Assembly: GCF_900142575.1 (NCBI RefSeq)
Contig: NZ_FRBI01000021.1
Span: 63,459 to 127,458, forward strand
Reading direction: 5' to 3'
From: Actinacidiphila paucisporea
GTDB lineage: Bacteria; Actinomycetota; Actinomycetes; Streptomycetales; Streptomycetaceae
Length of the DNA stretch: 64,000 nucleotides
The notes under the pieces are model-generated. The model searched no databases, was not told the DNA's origin, and worked only from the letters and a program-made list of their open reading frames with translations. Below are positions 32,549-40,780 of the stretch, piece after piece; positions within the stretch are counted from its first letter, which is position 1; each line of letters opens with the position of its first letter. A program made the translations under genes and the position numbers.

Positions 32549-33337
32549 GTGGTGGTGGAAGCACTGCGCGACGCTCGAGTGGTCGTCACCGGAGCGGGCG
32601 GCGGTATCGGCGCCGCCCTTGCCCGCGCCTTCGCGGCCGAGGGCGCCCGGGTGATGGTCAACGACCTCGACGCCGACGCCGCGCACAAGGTGGCGGACGG
32701 CATCGGCGCCGCGGTCGTCGCGGGTGACGCGTCCGCGGTCGTGCCCGCCGCCCGCACCGCGCTCGGCGGCCGTATCGACGTCTTCTGCGCCAATGCCGGT
32801 GTCGGTACCGGCGGCGGGGCGGACGCCGACGACGCCGCCTGGGAGCTCGCCTGGGACGTCAACGTCATGAGCCATGTGCGGGCCGCCCGCGCCCTGCTGC
32901 CCGAATGGCTGGAGCGCGGCCGGGGCCGCTTCGTGTCCACCGTGTCAGCCGCCGGGCTGCTGACGATGATCGGCGCGGCTCCGTATTCGGTGACCAAGCA
33001 CGGCGCGCTGGCCTTCGCCGAGTGGCTCTCGCTCACCTACCGCCACCGCGGCATCGCCGTGCACGCAGTCTGCCCGCAGGGCGTGCGCACCGCCATGCTG
33101 GACGGCGCGGGCGCCGCGGGCGAGCTGGTGCTCGCGCCGACCGCCATCGAGCCCGAGGACGTGGCGCGCGCCGTGCTTTCCGGTATCGCCGAGGAGCGCT
33201 TCCTGATCCTCCCGCACCCCGAGGTCGCCGACTACTACGCGGCCCGCGCGGCGGAGCCGGAACGCTGGCTCGGCGGGATGAACAAACTCCAGCGCACCTA
33301 CGAGGACCTGCGGGCCAAGGCGGGTGAGGACGCATGA
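32549..33337 (+). CDS. Short-chain dehydrogenase/reductase
   Basis: 262 residues from GTG 32549 (AAGGAG 8 nt upstream; GTG 32552 and 32555 also possible). The cofactor motif is VVVTGAGGGIGAALA, with NDLDADAA after beta-2. CANAGVG is the NNAG equivalent, and the active site is Ser in STVSAAGLL and YSVTKHG (Tyr/Lys). The acidic residue after beta-2 suggests NAD(H) preference. Its stop overlaps the ligase start (ATGA). In the lva-like interpretation it would interconvert a 4-oxo and 4-hydroxyacyl-CoA. Confidence 0.9.
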   Translation: MVVEALRDARVVVTGAGGGIGAALARAFAAEGARVMVNDLDADAAHKVADGIGAAVVAGDASAVVPAARTALGGRIDVFCANAGVGTGGGADADDAAWELAWDVNVMSHVRAARALLPEWLERGRGRFVSTVSAAGLLTMIGAAPYSVTKHGALAFAEWLSLTYRHRGIAVHAVCPQGVRTAMLDGAGAAGELVLAPTAIEPEDVARAVLSGIAEERFLILPHPEVADYYAARAAEPERWLGGMNKLQRTYEDLRAKAGEDA

Positions 33338-34989
33338 GCGGCTACGCCGACCAGCCCTGGCTGCGGTTCTTCACCGAGGAGCAGCGCGCCGACACCGACT
33401 ACCCGCCCTCCGTGCTGCACGGATTCCTGGCCGCGGCCGAGAGCCGCCCCGACCACCGGGCGCTGGCGTATTTCGACGGCGGGCTGACGTACCGCGAACT
33501 CGACACGCTCTCCGACGGCCTGGCCCGCCACCTCGCCGACCGCGGTTTCGCGCCCGGCGAGCGGCTCGCCGTCATGCTGCAGAACGTGCCGCAGTTCGTG
33601 GTCGCGCTGCTCGCGGCCTGGAAGGCGGGCGGCGCCGTCATCCCGGTGAACCCGATGTACAAGCAGCACGAGCTGGCGCACATCCTCGCCGACGCCGGCG
33701 CGGCGGCCCTGGTCTGCTCCGAGCGCGCCTGGCAGGACTACGTACGGGCCACGGCCGCGGCCTCGCCGGTCCGTATCGCGCTCACCGCCTGCGAGCTGGA
33801 CCTCCAGACCCGCGACGACGCGCGGGTGCTGACAGCGGGCCGGCTGCCCGGCGGCGACGCCGAGGACCTGCTCGCCGCCGCCCGCGCCGCGCAGGGGCCG
33901 CGCCCCGACGTCCCGCTGCCGGCCGCCGGCGACACCGCCCTGGTCAGCTACACCTCGGGCACCAGCGGACACCCCAAGGGCGCGCTGAACACCCACGGCA
34001 ACATCTCCTTCAACGCCCACCGCCAGATACGCGTCCAGGAACTGCCCGCCGACGCCGTGGTCTTCGCGCTGGCCCCGCTCTTCCACATCACCGGCATGGT
34101 CTGCCAGCTCTCCGCGGCGCTGGCCGCCGGCCACACCCTGGCGCTCGCCTACCGCTTCGAACCCGGTGTCGTGCTCGACGCCTTCCGCGAGCACCGTCCC
34201 GCCTACACCGTCGGGCCCGCGACCGCCTTCATGGCGCTGCTGGCCAGGCCCGACGCCACCGCCGAGGACTTCGCGTCCTTCCGGCTGATCTCGTCCGGCG
34301 GCGCCCCGCTGCCGCCCGCCGTCGTGGAGTCCTTCCGCGCCCGCTCCGGCGGCCTCTACCTGGCCAACGGCTACGGCCTCACCGAGTGCACCGCCCCCTG
34401 CGCCAGCGTCCCGCCCGGCTACGAGGCGCCCGTCGACCCGGTCTCCGGCACGCTGGCGGTCGGCGTCCCCGGGCCCGGCACGATGGTCCGCATCATCGAC
34501 GACAGCGGCGCGGAGGTGCCCTTCGGCGAGCCTGGCGAGATCGCGGTCAGCGGCCCGATGGTCGTCCCCGGCTACTGGAACCAGCCCGCCGAGTCGCGGG
34601 CCGCCATCCCCGGCGGCGAGCTGCACACCGGTGACATCGGCTTCATGGACGCCGACGGCTGGCTCTACGTCGTCGACCGCAAGAAGGACATGATCAGCGC
34701 GTCCGGCTTCAAGGTCTGGCCGCGCGAGGTCGAGGACGTGCTCTACACCCATCCCGCCGTCCGCGAGGCCGCCGTCGTGGGCATCCCCGACGCCTACCGC
34801 GGCGAGAGCGTCAAGGCGTACGTCAGCCTGCGCCCGGGCAGCGCGGCCGACCCCGCCGACCTGGTCGCCTACTGCAGGGAGCGGCTGGCGGCGTACAAAT
34901 ACCCGCGCCAGGTGGAGGTGCTGGCGGAACTGCCCAAGACCGCCACCGGCAAGATCCTCCGCCGCGAGCTCAAAACGGCGGCCGGATAG
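33334..34989 (+). CDS. AMP-forming acyl-CoA ligase
   Basis: 551 residues of the ANL superfamily. It activates a carboxylic acid with ATP and CoA. The P-loop is SYTSGTSGHPKGALNTHGN, the A5 motif NGYGLTECTAP, A7/A8 GELHTGDIGFMDADGWLYVVDRKKDMISASGFKVWPREVEDVLYTHP, and the catalytic Lys is in PKTATGKILRREL at the C-terminus. It overlaps the SDR stop by 4 bp. It probably supplies the acyl-CoA used by the kinase and dehydrogenase encoded on the facing operon. Confidence 0.93.
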   Translation: MSGYADQPWLRFFTEEQRADTDYPPSVLHGFLAAAESRPDHRALAYFDGGLTYRELDTLSDGLARHLADRGFAPGERLAVMLQNVPQFVVALLAAWKAGGAVIPVNPMYKQHELAHILADAGAAALVCSERAWQDYVRATAAASPVRIALTACELDLQTRDDARVLTAGRLPGGDAEDLLAAARAAQGPRPDVPLPAAGDTALVSYTSGTSGHPKGALNTHGNISFNAHRQIRVQELPADAVVFALAPLFHITGMVCQLSAALAAGHTLALAYRFEPGVVLDAFREHRPAYTVGPATAFMALLARPDATAEDFASFRLISSGGAPLPPAVVESFRARSGGLYLANGYGLTECTAPCASVPPGYEAPVDPVSGTLAVGVPGPGTMVRIIDDSGAEVPFGEPGEIAVSGPMVVPGYWNQPAESRAAIPGGELHTGDIGFMDADGWLYVVDRKKDMISASGFKVWPREVEDVLYTHPAVREAAVVGIPDAYRGESVKAYVSLRPGSAADPADLVAYCRERLAAYKYPRQVEVLAELPKTATGKILRRELKTAAG

Positions 34990-35039
34990 GGTCCGTACCG
35001 GCCGGAATGCCGGTGGGCGCTACGAGAGAGGGGCAGGTC

Positions 35040-35711
35040 ATGGCACGCAGCACGACGAGCGACGACGGCGGTACGGGGACGGCCGCGGGCACCGGCTCCG
35101 GCGGTGCTTCCGGCGGTGCTTCCGGCGGCGGCCCGAGTGCGGCGGTGCCGGAGCGGCTGCTCGCCGAGGCCACGCGCCTGTTCGCCGAACGCGGCTACGA
35201 CCGCACCTCCGTCCAGGAGATCGTCGAGGCCGCGGGGGTGACCAAGGGCGCTCTTTACCACTACTTCGGCTCCAAGGACGACCTGCTGCACGAGATCTAC
35301 GCCCGGGTGCTGCGGCTCCAGACCGAACGCCTGGACACCATCGCGGCCCGCCACGAGGTCGCCGTGCCCGAACGGCTCGCGGAGGCCGCGGCCGACGTCG
35401 TGGTCACCAGCATCCAGAACCTGGACGACACGAAGATCTTCTTCCGCTCCATGCACCAGCTCAGCCCGGAGAAGCAGAAGGCGGTACGGGCCGAGCGCCG
35501 CCGCTACCACGAGCGGTTCCGCTCGCTGGTCGAGGAGGGCCAGCGCGACGGCCACTTCCGCCCCGGCCTGCGGCCCGACCTGGTGGTCGACTTCTTCTTC
35601 GGCTCCGTGCACCACCTCGGCACCTGGTACCACGCGGACGGTCCGCTGTCCGCCGAGCAGGTCGCCACCGAATTCTCCGACCTGCTGCTGCACTCGGTGC
35701 GGCAGCCCTGA
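35040..35711 (+). CDS. TetR-family regulator of the acyl-CoA locus
   Basis: 223 residues from ATG 35040 (35007 adds 11 unlikely residues). The first 35 residues are a Gly/Ser/Ala low-complexity tail. HTH: PERLLAEATRLFAERGYDRTSVQEIVEAAGVTKGALYHYFGSKDDLLHEIYARVL. The C-terminal domain has VTSIQNLDDTKIFFRSMHQLSPEKQKAVRAERRRYHERFRSLVEEGQRDGHFRPGLRPDLVVDFFFGSVHHLGTWY, similar to KstR2/FadR-like TetR proteins that sense acyl-CoA. It is co-transcribed with the ligase and probably binds 39170-39189 and 32489-32504. Confidence 0.87.
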   Translation: MARSTTSDDGGTGTAAGTGSGGASGGASGGGPSAAVPERLLAEATRLFAERGYDRTSVQEIVEAAGVTKGALYHYFGSKDDLLHEIYARVLRLQTERLDTIAARHEVAVPERLAEAAADVVVTSIQNLDDTKIFFRSMHQLSPEKQKAVRAERRRYHERFRSLVEEGQRDGHFRPGLRPDLVVDFFFGSVHHLGTWYHADGPLSAEQVATEFSDLLLHSVRQP

Positions 35712-35730
35712 CCCCACCGGGAGTCCCAGC

Positions 35731-36714
35731 GTGAAGGCATGGCGCGTCCACCACAACGGCGAGCCGCGCGAGGCGATGCGCCTCGACGAGGTCCCCACCC
35801 CGCAGCCGGGCCCCGGCGAGGTGCTGCTGCGGGTACGGGCGGCCGGCGTCAACTTCCCCGACGCGATGCTGTGCCGCGGCGAATACCAGATCCGGCCGCC
35901 GCTGCCCTTCACGCCGGGCGTGGAGATGTGCGGTGAGGTCGCCGCGCTCGGGCCCGGGGTGACCGGACCCGAGGTCGGGGCCCGCGTCATCAGCCCCGCC
36001 GCGCTGCCCGGCGGAGCCTTCGCCGAATACGCCGTCGTGCCCGCCGCGGGCGTGCTGCCCGCGCCCGAGGCGCTCGACGACGCGGAAGCCGCGGTGCTGC
36101 ACATCGGCTACCAGACCGGCTGGTTCGGCCTGCACCGCAGGGCCGGCCTGCGGCCCGGCGAGACGCTGCTCGTGCACGCAGCCGCAGGCGGGGTGGGCAG
36201 CGCGGCCGTCCAGCTCGGCAAGGCCGCGGGCGCCACCGTCATCGGCGTCGTCGGCGGCCCCGACAAGGCGAAGGTGGCGCGCGAGCTGGGCGCCGACGTC
36301 GTGGTCGACCGGCACGCGGAGGACTTCGTGGCGGTCGTGAAGGAGACGACGGGCGGCCGCGGCGCCGACGTCGTCTACGACCCGGTCGGCGGGGACGCCT
36401 ACACCCGCTCCACGAAGTGCATCGCCTTCGAAGGGCGGATCGTGGTCGTCGGCTTCGCGGGCGGGACGGTGCCGGCGCCCGGGCTGAACCACGCGCTGGT
36501 CAAGAACTACGCGATCCTCGGGCTGCACTGGGGGCTCTACGCGGCGCGCGAGCCCGACGCCGTGCGGCGCGCCCACGACGAGCTGACCCGGCTGGCCGCG
36601 TCCGGGGCCGTACGTCCCCTGGTCTCGGCCCGCCTTCCCCTGTCGGAGGCCGCCGAAGCCGTCACCCGCGTCTCCGCCGGCCTCACGACGGGCCGGCTGG
36701 CCCTCCTGCCCTGA
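35731..36714 (+). CDS. NADPH:quinone oxidoreductase family (zinc-free MDR)
   Basis: 327 residues from GTG 35731. The medium-chain reductase fold has EVLLRVRAAGVNFPDAMLCRGEYQIRPPLPFTPGVEMCGEVAALG, the hinge ETLLVHAAAGGVGSAAVQLGKAAGATVIGVV and the terminal SARLPLSEAAEAVTRVSAGLTTGRLALLP. The structural zinc cysteines are missing, as in quinone reductases and 2-enoyl reductases. It is the last gene of the operon and could reduce an enoyl or enone intermediate. A hairpin terminator at 36787-36846 follows. Confidence 0.9.
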   Translation: MKAWRVHHNGEPREAMRLDEVPTPQPGPGEVLLRVRAAGVNFPDAMLCRGEYQIRPPLPFTPGVEMCGEVAALGPGVTGPEVGARVISPAALPGGAFAEYAVVPAAGVLPAPEALDDAEAAVLHIGYQTGWFGLHRRAGLRPGETLLVHAAAGGVGSAAVQLGKAAGATVIGVVGGPDKAKVARELGADVVVDRHAEDFVAVVKETTGGRGADVVYDPVGGDAYTRSTKCIAFEGRIVVVGFAGGTVPAPGLNHALVKNYAILGLHWGLYAAREPDAVRRAHDELTRLAASGAVRPLVSARLPLSEAAEAVTRVSAGLTTGRLALLP

Positions 36715-36786
36715 GGGCGCTGGGGGCGCTGGGGCGCTGAGGGCCCTGGGGGCGTTGCCCCCGGCCTTCCCCCGGCGCCGCGCGGC

Positions 36787-36846
36787 CCCCGCGCCCCTGA
36801 AGGCGCTCACCCTCCGCGAAGAGGGCGAGCCGTCGGGGGCGCGGGG
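36787..36846. terminator. Two-part hairpin between convergent operons
   Basis: CCCCGCGCCCC (36787-36797) pairs perfectly with GGGGCGCGGGG (36836-36846), enclosing an inner stem GCTCACCCTC (36805-36814) / GAGGGCGAGC (36821-36830) with one mismatch. Located between the converging stops at 36714 and 36883, it can stop both transcripts. Confidence 0.7.
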
Positions 36847-36882
36847 AGCTTTTACGGGTTCCGCATACGGCGTGCCCGGCGC

Positions 36883-38097
36883 TCAGGCGTAACGCGACAG
36901 TTCGCGGCGGGCGAGGGAGCGGCGGTGGACCTCGTCGGGGCCGTCGGCGAGCCGCAGGCTGCGGGCGCCGGCCCACAGGCGGGCCAAGGGGAAGTCCTGG
37001 GAGACGCCGCCCGCGCCGTGGGACTGGATCGCGCGGTCGATGATGCGCTGCACGCCCGCGGGGGTGGCGATCTTGATGGCCTGGATCTCCGTGTGGGCGC
37101 CCTGGTTGCCCACCGTGTCCATCAGCCACGCCGTCTTGAGCACCAGCAGCCGCAGCTGCTCGATCTCGACCCGCGACTCGGCGATCCACTCCTGCACCAC
37201 GCCCTGCGCGGCGAGCGGCTTGCCGAAGGCGATGCGGGCGGTGGCGCGGCGGCACATCAGTTCCAGGGCGCGTTCCGCCATGCCGATGAGCCGCATGCAG
37301 TGGTGGATGCGGCCGGGGCCGAGCCGCGCCTGGGCGATGGCGAAGCCGCCGCCCTCCTCACCGATCAGGTTCCCGGCCGGTACCCGGACGTCGTGGAAGA
37401 CGACCTCCGCGTGGCCGCCGTGGTCGGCGTCGTCGTAGCCGAAGACCCGCATGCCGCGGCGTACTTCCACGCCGGGGGTGTCCCGCGGGACCAGGATCTG
37501 GCTCTGCTGGCGGTGCCGGTCGGCGGCCGGGTCGGTCTTGCCCATGACGATGAAGACGGCGCAGTCGGGGTTCATCGCCCCGGAGATGTACCACTTGCGC
37601 CCGTTGACGACGTAGGAGTCGCCGTTTCGGGTGATGCGGGTCTCGATGTTGGTCGCGTCGGAGGAGGCGATGTCGGGCTCGGTCATGGCGAAGGCCGAGC
37701 GGATCTCGCCGGCGAGCAGCGGCTCAAGCCACTCCTTGCGCTGGGCGGCCGTGCCGAATTCGGCGAGCACCTCCATGTTCCCGGTGTCGGGGGCGGCGCA
37801 GTTGAGGGCGGTGGGGGCCAGGAAGGGGCTGCGGCCGGTCAGTTCGGCCAGCGGGGCGTACTGCAGGTTGGTCAGTCCGGCGCCGTGCTCGCCGGGCAGG
37901 AAGAGATTCCACAGGCCCTGCCGCCTGGCCTCGGCCTTGAGGTCGGCGACGACCGGCGGTACGGACCAGCGGGCGTCGGGGCCTGCCTGCTCGTGCTGCT
38001 CGGCGAAGACGGCCTCGGCCGGGTACACGTGCTCGTCGAGGAAGGCGGCCAGCCGGGACCGCAGCTCCTCGGTCGGTGAGTCGAAGGCGAAGTCCAT
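36883..38097 (-). CDS. ACAD10/11-like acyl-CoA dehydrogenase
   Basis: 404 residues. It belongs to the acyl-CoA dehydrogenase group typified by the C-terminal half of human ACAD10/ACAD11: AFAMTEPDIASSDATNIETRI, YVVNGRKWYISGAMNPDCAVFIVMGKTDPAADRHRQQSQILVPRDTPGVEV, MRVFGYDDADHGGHAEVVFHDVRVP, RLGPGRIHHCMRLIGMAERALELMCRR and the terminal RSLRLADGPDEVHRRSLARREL. It follows the APH-like kinase gene by 5 bp, the separate-gene equivalent of the human kinase-dehydrogenase fusion. Likely role: converting a 4-phosphoacyl-CoA to a 3-hydroxy or enoyl product in gamma-hydroxy-acid oxidation, or an ordinary medium-chain dehydrogenation. Confidence 0.9.
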   Translation of the reverse strand: MDFAFDSPTEELRSRLAAFLDEHVYPAEAVFAEQHEQAGPDARWSVPPVVADLKAEARRQGLWNLFLPGEHGAGLTNLQYAPLAELTGRSPFLAPTALNCAAPDTGNMEVLAEFGTAAQRKEWLEPLLAGEIRSAFAMTEPDIASSDATNIETRITRNGDSYVVNGRKWYISGAMNPDCAVFIVMGKTDPAADRHRQQSQILVPRDTPGVEVRRGMRVFGYDDADHGGHAEVVFHDVRVPAGNLIGEEGGGFAIAQARLGPGRIHHCMRLIGMAERALELMCRRATARIAFGKPLAAQGVVQEWIAESRVEIEQLRLLVLKTAWLMDTVGNQGAHTEIQAIKIATPAGVQRIIDRAIQSHGAGGVSQDFPLARLWAGARSLRLADGPDEVHRRSLARRELSRYA

Positions 38098-38102
38098 GGT
38101 GC

Positions 38103-39161
38103 TCAGTCCTCCTGGTGCGATGCTGCCCGGTCCCGGGCGTGGTCCTGGACTTTGCGGAGCCCGCGCTCGATGAAGAGCGGGACGACGCTGCCGATCCGGT
38201 CGAATCCGGCGCCGAGGGTCTGGCCGAGGGTCCAGCGGTAGTGGATGCCTTCGAGGATCACGGCGATCTTGAAGTACGCGAAGGCCGTGTACCAGTCGAC
38301 GGCCGAGACGTCGCGGCCCGAGCGCCGCGCGTACCGTTCGACGATCTCGTCGGCGCGGGGGTGGCCGGGGGCGCCGCCCGCGGTGGGGACGGGGAAGCCG
38401 GGGATGTCGTGCTGCTCGCTGTACATGACCAGCAGCCCGATGTCGGTGAGCGGGTCGCCGAGGGTGGACATCTCCCAGTCCAGGACGGCGGTGAGCCGGT
38501 CGGCGCCGTCGAAGAGCACGTTGTCGAGGCGGTAGTCGCCGTGCACGACGGTGGGCGCGGGGGAGCGCGGCAGCGACCGGCCCAGTGCGGCGTGCAGTTC
38601 GTCGATGCCGGGCAGGTCGCGGCTGCGCGAGGCGTCGAGCTGCTTGCCCCAGCGCCGCAGCTGCCGGTCGAGGAAGCCCTCGGGCCGCCCGAAGCCGGCC
38701 AGGCCCACCGCCTTGGGGTCCACCGCGTGCAGGTCGACGAGGGTGTCGAGCAGGGTCAGCGCGACGGCCCTGGTCCTGTCCGGCCCGAGCGCGGTGAGCT
38801 GGTCCTCGCCGCGGTAGGGGGTGCCCTCGACGAAGTCCATCACGTAGAAGGGAGCGCCGATGACCTCGGGGTCTTCGCAGAGCAGCACGGTGCCGGGCAC
38901 CGGGACCGGCGTCGGGGCGAGGGCGCTGATCACCCGGTGCTCGCGGCCCATGTCGTGGGCGGTGGCCAGGACATGGCCGAGCGGCGGGCGGCGCACCACC
39001 CAGGTGGAGTCGCCGTCGGTGACCCGGTAGGTGAGGTTGGAGCGCCCGCCCTGGATCAGCGCGGCCTGCAGCTCACCGGCCACCAGACCGGGGCGCCGCT
39101 GGTCCAGGTGGCGGCGCAGCCGGTCGAGGTCCAGGCCCCGGGGGCTGTCGGATTCACTCAT
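38103..39161 (-). CDS. APH/choline-kinase-like phosphotransferase (ACAD10/11 kinase-domain type)
   Basis: 352 residues with a protein-kinase-like fold. The catalytic loop is TVVHGDYRLDNVLFDG, and the metal-binding motif is AVLDWEMSTLGDPLTDIGLLVMYSE. The N-lobe has IQGGRSNLTYRVTDGDSTWVVRRPPLGHVLATAHDMGREHRVISAL, the family's nucleotide-binding region. Paired with an ACAD10/11-like dehydrogenase, the expected substrate is a hydroxyacyl-CoA rather than an aminoglycoside. In the Pseudomonas lva system the homologous kinase phosphorylates 4-hydroxyvaleryl-CoA. The start is ATG 39159-39161, only 8 bp from the perfect operator at 39170-39189. Confidence 0.88.
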   Translation of the reverse strand: MSESDSPRGLDLDRLRRHLDQRRPGLVAGELQAALIQGGRSNLTYRVTDGDSTWVVRRPPLGHVLATAHDMGREHRVISALAPTPVPVPGTVLLCEDPEVIGAPFYVMDFVEGTPYRGEDQLTALGPDRTRAVALTLLDTLVDLHAVDPKAVGLAGFGRPEGFLDRQLRRWGKQLDASRSRDLPGIDELHAALGRSLPRSPAPTVVHGDYRLDNVLFDGADRLTAVLDWEMSTLGDPLTDIGLLVMYSEQHDIPGFPVPTAGGAPGHPRADEIVERYARRSGRDVSAVDWYTAFAYFKIAVILEGIHYRWTLGQTLGAGFDRIGSVVPLFIERGLRKVQDHARDRAASHQED

Positions 39162-39169
39162 GCGCGAAT

Positions 39170-39189
39170 CATACCGACTGGTCGGTATG
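39170..39189. promoter_or_regulatory. Perfect TetR-type operator CATACCGACTGGTCGGTATG
   Basis: Nine-base arms CATACCGAC/GTCGGTATG around TG, a classic TetR-family site. It lies 9-28 bp upstream of the kinase start, so it covers the transcription start or a leaderless promoter. A degenerate copy precedes the facing SDR operon at 32489-32504. Confidence 0.8.
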
Positions 39190-39260
39190 TCGTCCAGTTC
39201 CCCGGCCGTGCCTGTCGCCCGCGTTGACGGGCGTGGCTCCCGCGCCTAGGCTCCGGACTT

Positions 39261-40598
39261 ATGGGTGAACGTAATTCATATATGCAGACAGCTGATCCGG
39301 CGGGTCCCTCCGACGCGTTCACGGTCGCCGAGGTGCGGCTGACCCCCATCCTCATCGCCGACCCGCCGCTGCTCAACACCCAGGGCGTCCACCAGCCCTA
39401 CACCCCCAGGCTCATCATCGAGGTCGTCACCGCCGACGGTACGTCCGGGGTGGGCGAGACGTACGGCGACACCCGTTATCTGGACCTCGCCGCACCACTG
39501 GCCGAGGCGCTGCCCGGCCACCGGGTCACCGATCTGAACGGGCTGTTCACACTGGCCGAACGGGTCTGTGGCGACCCCGCCGAGGTCTCCGACTCCGTCG
39601 ACGTCGGCGGTCTTCGCGGCGTGCAGACAGCCGACAAGCTGCGGCTCTCGGTGATCTCCGGCTTCGAGGTGGCCTGCCTGGACGCCCTCGGCAAGAAGCT
39701 GGGCCTGCCCGTGCACGCGCTGCTCGGCGGCAAGGTCCGCGACGCCGTCGACTACAGCGCCTACCTCTTCTACCGGCTCGCCGAGCACCCCCAGGGCCAG
39801 GGCGAGCGGGACGACTGGGGCGCGGCCCTCGACCCGGCGGGCGTGGTCGCCCAGGCCCGGCGCTTCGCCGACGACCACGGCTTCGGCTCGTTCAAGCTCA
39901 AGGGCGGCGTCTTCCCGCCCGAGCAGGAGATCGCCGCCGTCCGCGCGCTGGCCGAGGCCTTCCCCGGCAAGCCGCTGCGGCTCGACCCGAACGGCGCCTG
40001 GTCGGTGGAGACCTCGCTGCGGGTGGCCGAGGAGCTGGGCGAAATCCTGGAGTACCTGGAGGACCCGGCGAGCGGCACCGACCGGATGGCTCGCGTCTCG
40101 GAGCGTACGGACGTCCCGCTGGCCACCAACATGTGTGTCACGACCTTCCAGGAGATCAAGGAGGCCTTCGCGCGCGACGCCGTCCAGGTGGTGCTGTCCG
40201 ACCACCATTACTGGGGCGGCCTGCGCAACACCCAGCAGCTCGCCGCGATCTGCCGGACCTTCGGCGTGGGCCTCTCCATGCACTCCAACACCCATCTGGG
40301 CATCAGCCTGGCCGCGATGACCCATGTCGCGGCCACCGTGCCCAACCTGGACTACGCCTGCGACTCGCACTACCCGTGGCAGACCGACGACGTCATCACC
40401 GAGCGCCACGTCTTCACCGGCGGCGCCCTGACCGTGTCGGACCTGCCCGGACTCGGCGTGGAGCTGGACCGGGACGCCCTCAAGGCGCTGCACCAGCGCT
40501 GGCTGGACGACGACGGCACGATGCGCGACCGCGACGACGCCGCCGCGATGCGCAAGGCCGACCCCGACTGGCGGACGCCGACCGTACCGCGCTGGTGA
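39261..40598 (+). CDS. gudD: Glucarate dehydratase (enolase superfamily)
   Basis: 445 residues. It dehydrates D-glucarate or L-idarate to 5-keto-4-deoxy-glucarate. Enolase-superfamily catalytic residues are visible: KLKGG (Lys-x-Lys), LDPNGAWSVE (metal Asp), LEDPAS (metal Glu), SDHHYWGGLRNTQQL and HSNTHLGISLAAMTH (His of the His-Asp dyad). The N-terminal capping domain has NTQGVHQPYTPRLIIEV typical of GudD. ATG 39261 is used; ATG 39282 is possible. No aldolase or transporter for glucarate is adjacent; the gluconate genes downstream run the opposite way and share only the sugar-acid theme. Confidence 0.92.
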   Translation: MGERNSYMQTADPAGPSDAFTVAEVRLTPILIADPPLLNTQGVHQPYTPRLIIEVVTADGTSGVGETYGDTRYLDLAAPLAEALPGHRVTDLNGLFTLAERVCGDPAEVSDSVDVGGLRGVQTADKLRLSVISGFEVACLDALGKKLGLPVHALLGGKVRDAVDYSAYLFYRLAEHPQGQGERDDWGAALDPAGVVAQARRFADDHGFGSFKLKGGVFPPEQEIAAVRALAEAFPGKPLRLDPNGAWSVETSLRVAEELGEILEYLEDPASGTDRMARVSERTDVPLATNMCVTTFQEIKEAFARDAVQVVLSDHHYWGGLRNTQQLAAICRTFGVGLSMHSNTHLGISLAAMTHVAATVPNLDYACDSHYPWQTDDVITERHVFTGGALTVSDLPGLGVELDRDALKALHQRWLDDDGTMRDRDDAAAMRKADPDWRTPTVPRW

Positions 40599-40600
40599 CG

Positions 40601-40704
40601 GCGCGGGGATGACCGTACGGCCCGCGGCGCGGGGATGACCGTACGGCCCGCGGCGCGGGGATGACCGTACGGCCGGTGGTGCGAGGTTGACCGTACGGCC
40701 GGCG
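40601..40704. repeat. Four tandem copies of a 26-bp unit
   Basis: Units start at 40601, 40627, 40653 and 40679. The first two are identical (GCGCGGGGATGACCGTACGG plus CCCGCG), the third and fourth diverge slightly. Each contains the palindrome CCGTACGG. The array begins 3 bases after the gudD stop and runs into the terminator hairpin. It is a VNTR-like repeat with no coding evidence. Confidence 0.85.
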
Positions 40705-40707
40705 GTG

Positions 40708-40752
40708 CGGGTGAGGGGCGGCGGGCCACAACAGCCCGCCGCCCCTCACCCG
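40708..40752. terminator. Strong hairpin between gudD and gntP
   Basis: A 19-bp perfect stem containing GTGAGGGGCGGCGGGC (40711-40726) and its complement at 40734-40749, with loop CACAACA. It sits between the converging gudD and gntP stops and can act in both directions. Confidence 0.85.
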
Positions 40753-40780
40753 TCACGCCTTCAGGCGTCGCCTCGGCGCG

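Noticed and set aside
38103..39161. Aminoglycoside resistance kinase
   Set aside because: APH-like fold alone does not indicate resistance; its partner is an ACAD10/11-like dehydrogenase, pointing to acyl-CoA metabolism.
40601..40704. 26-bp tandem units as a CRISPR array
   Set aside because: Units are directly abutting with no spacers and no cas genes are present.
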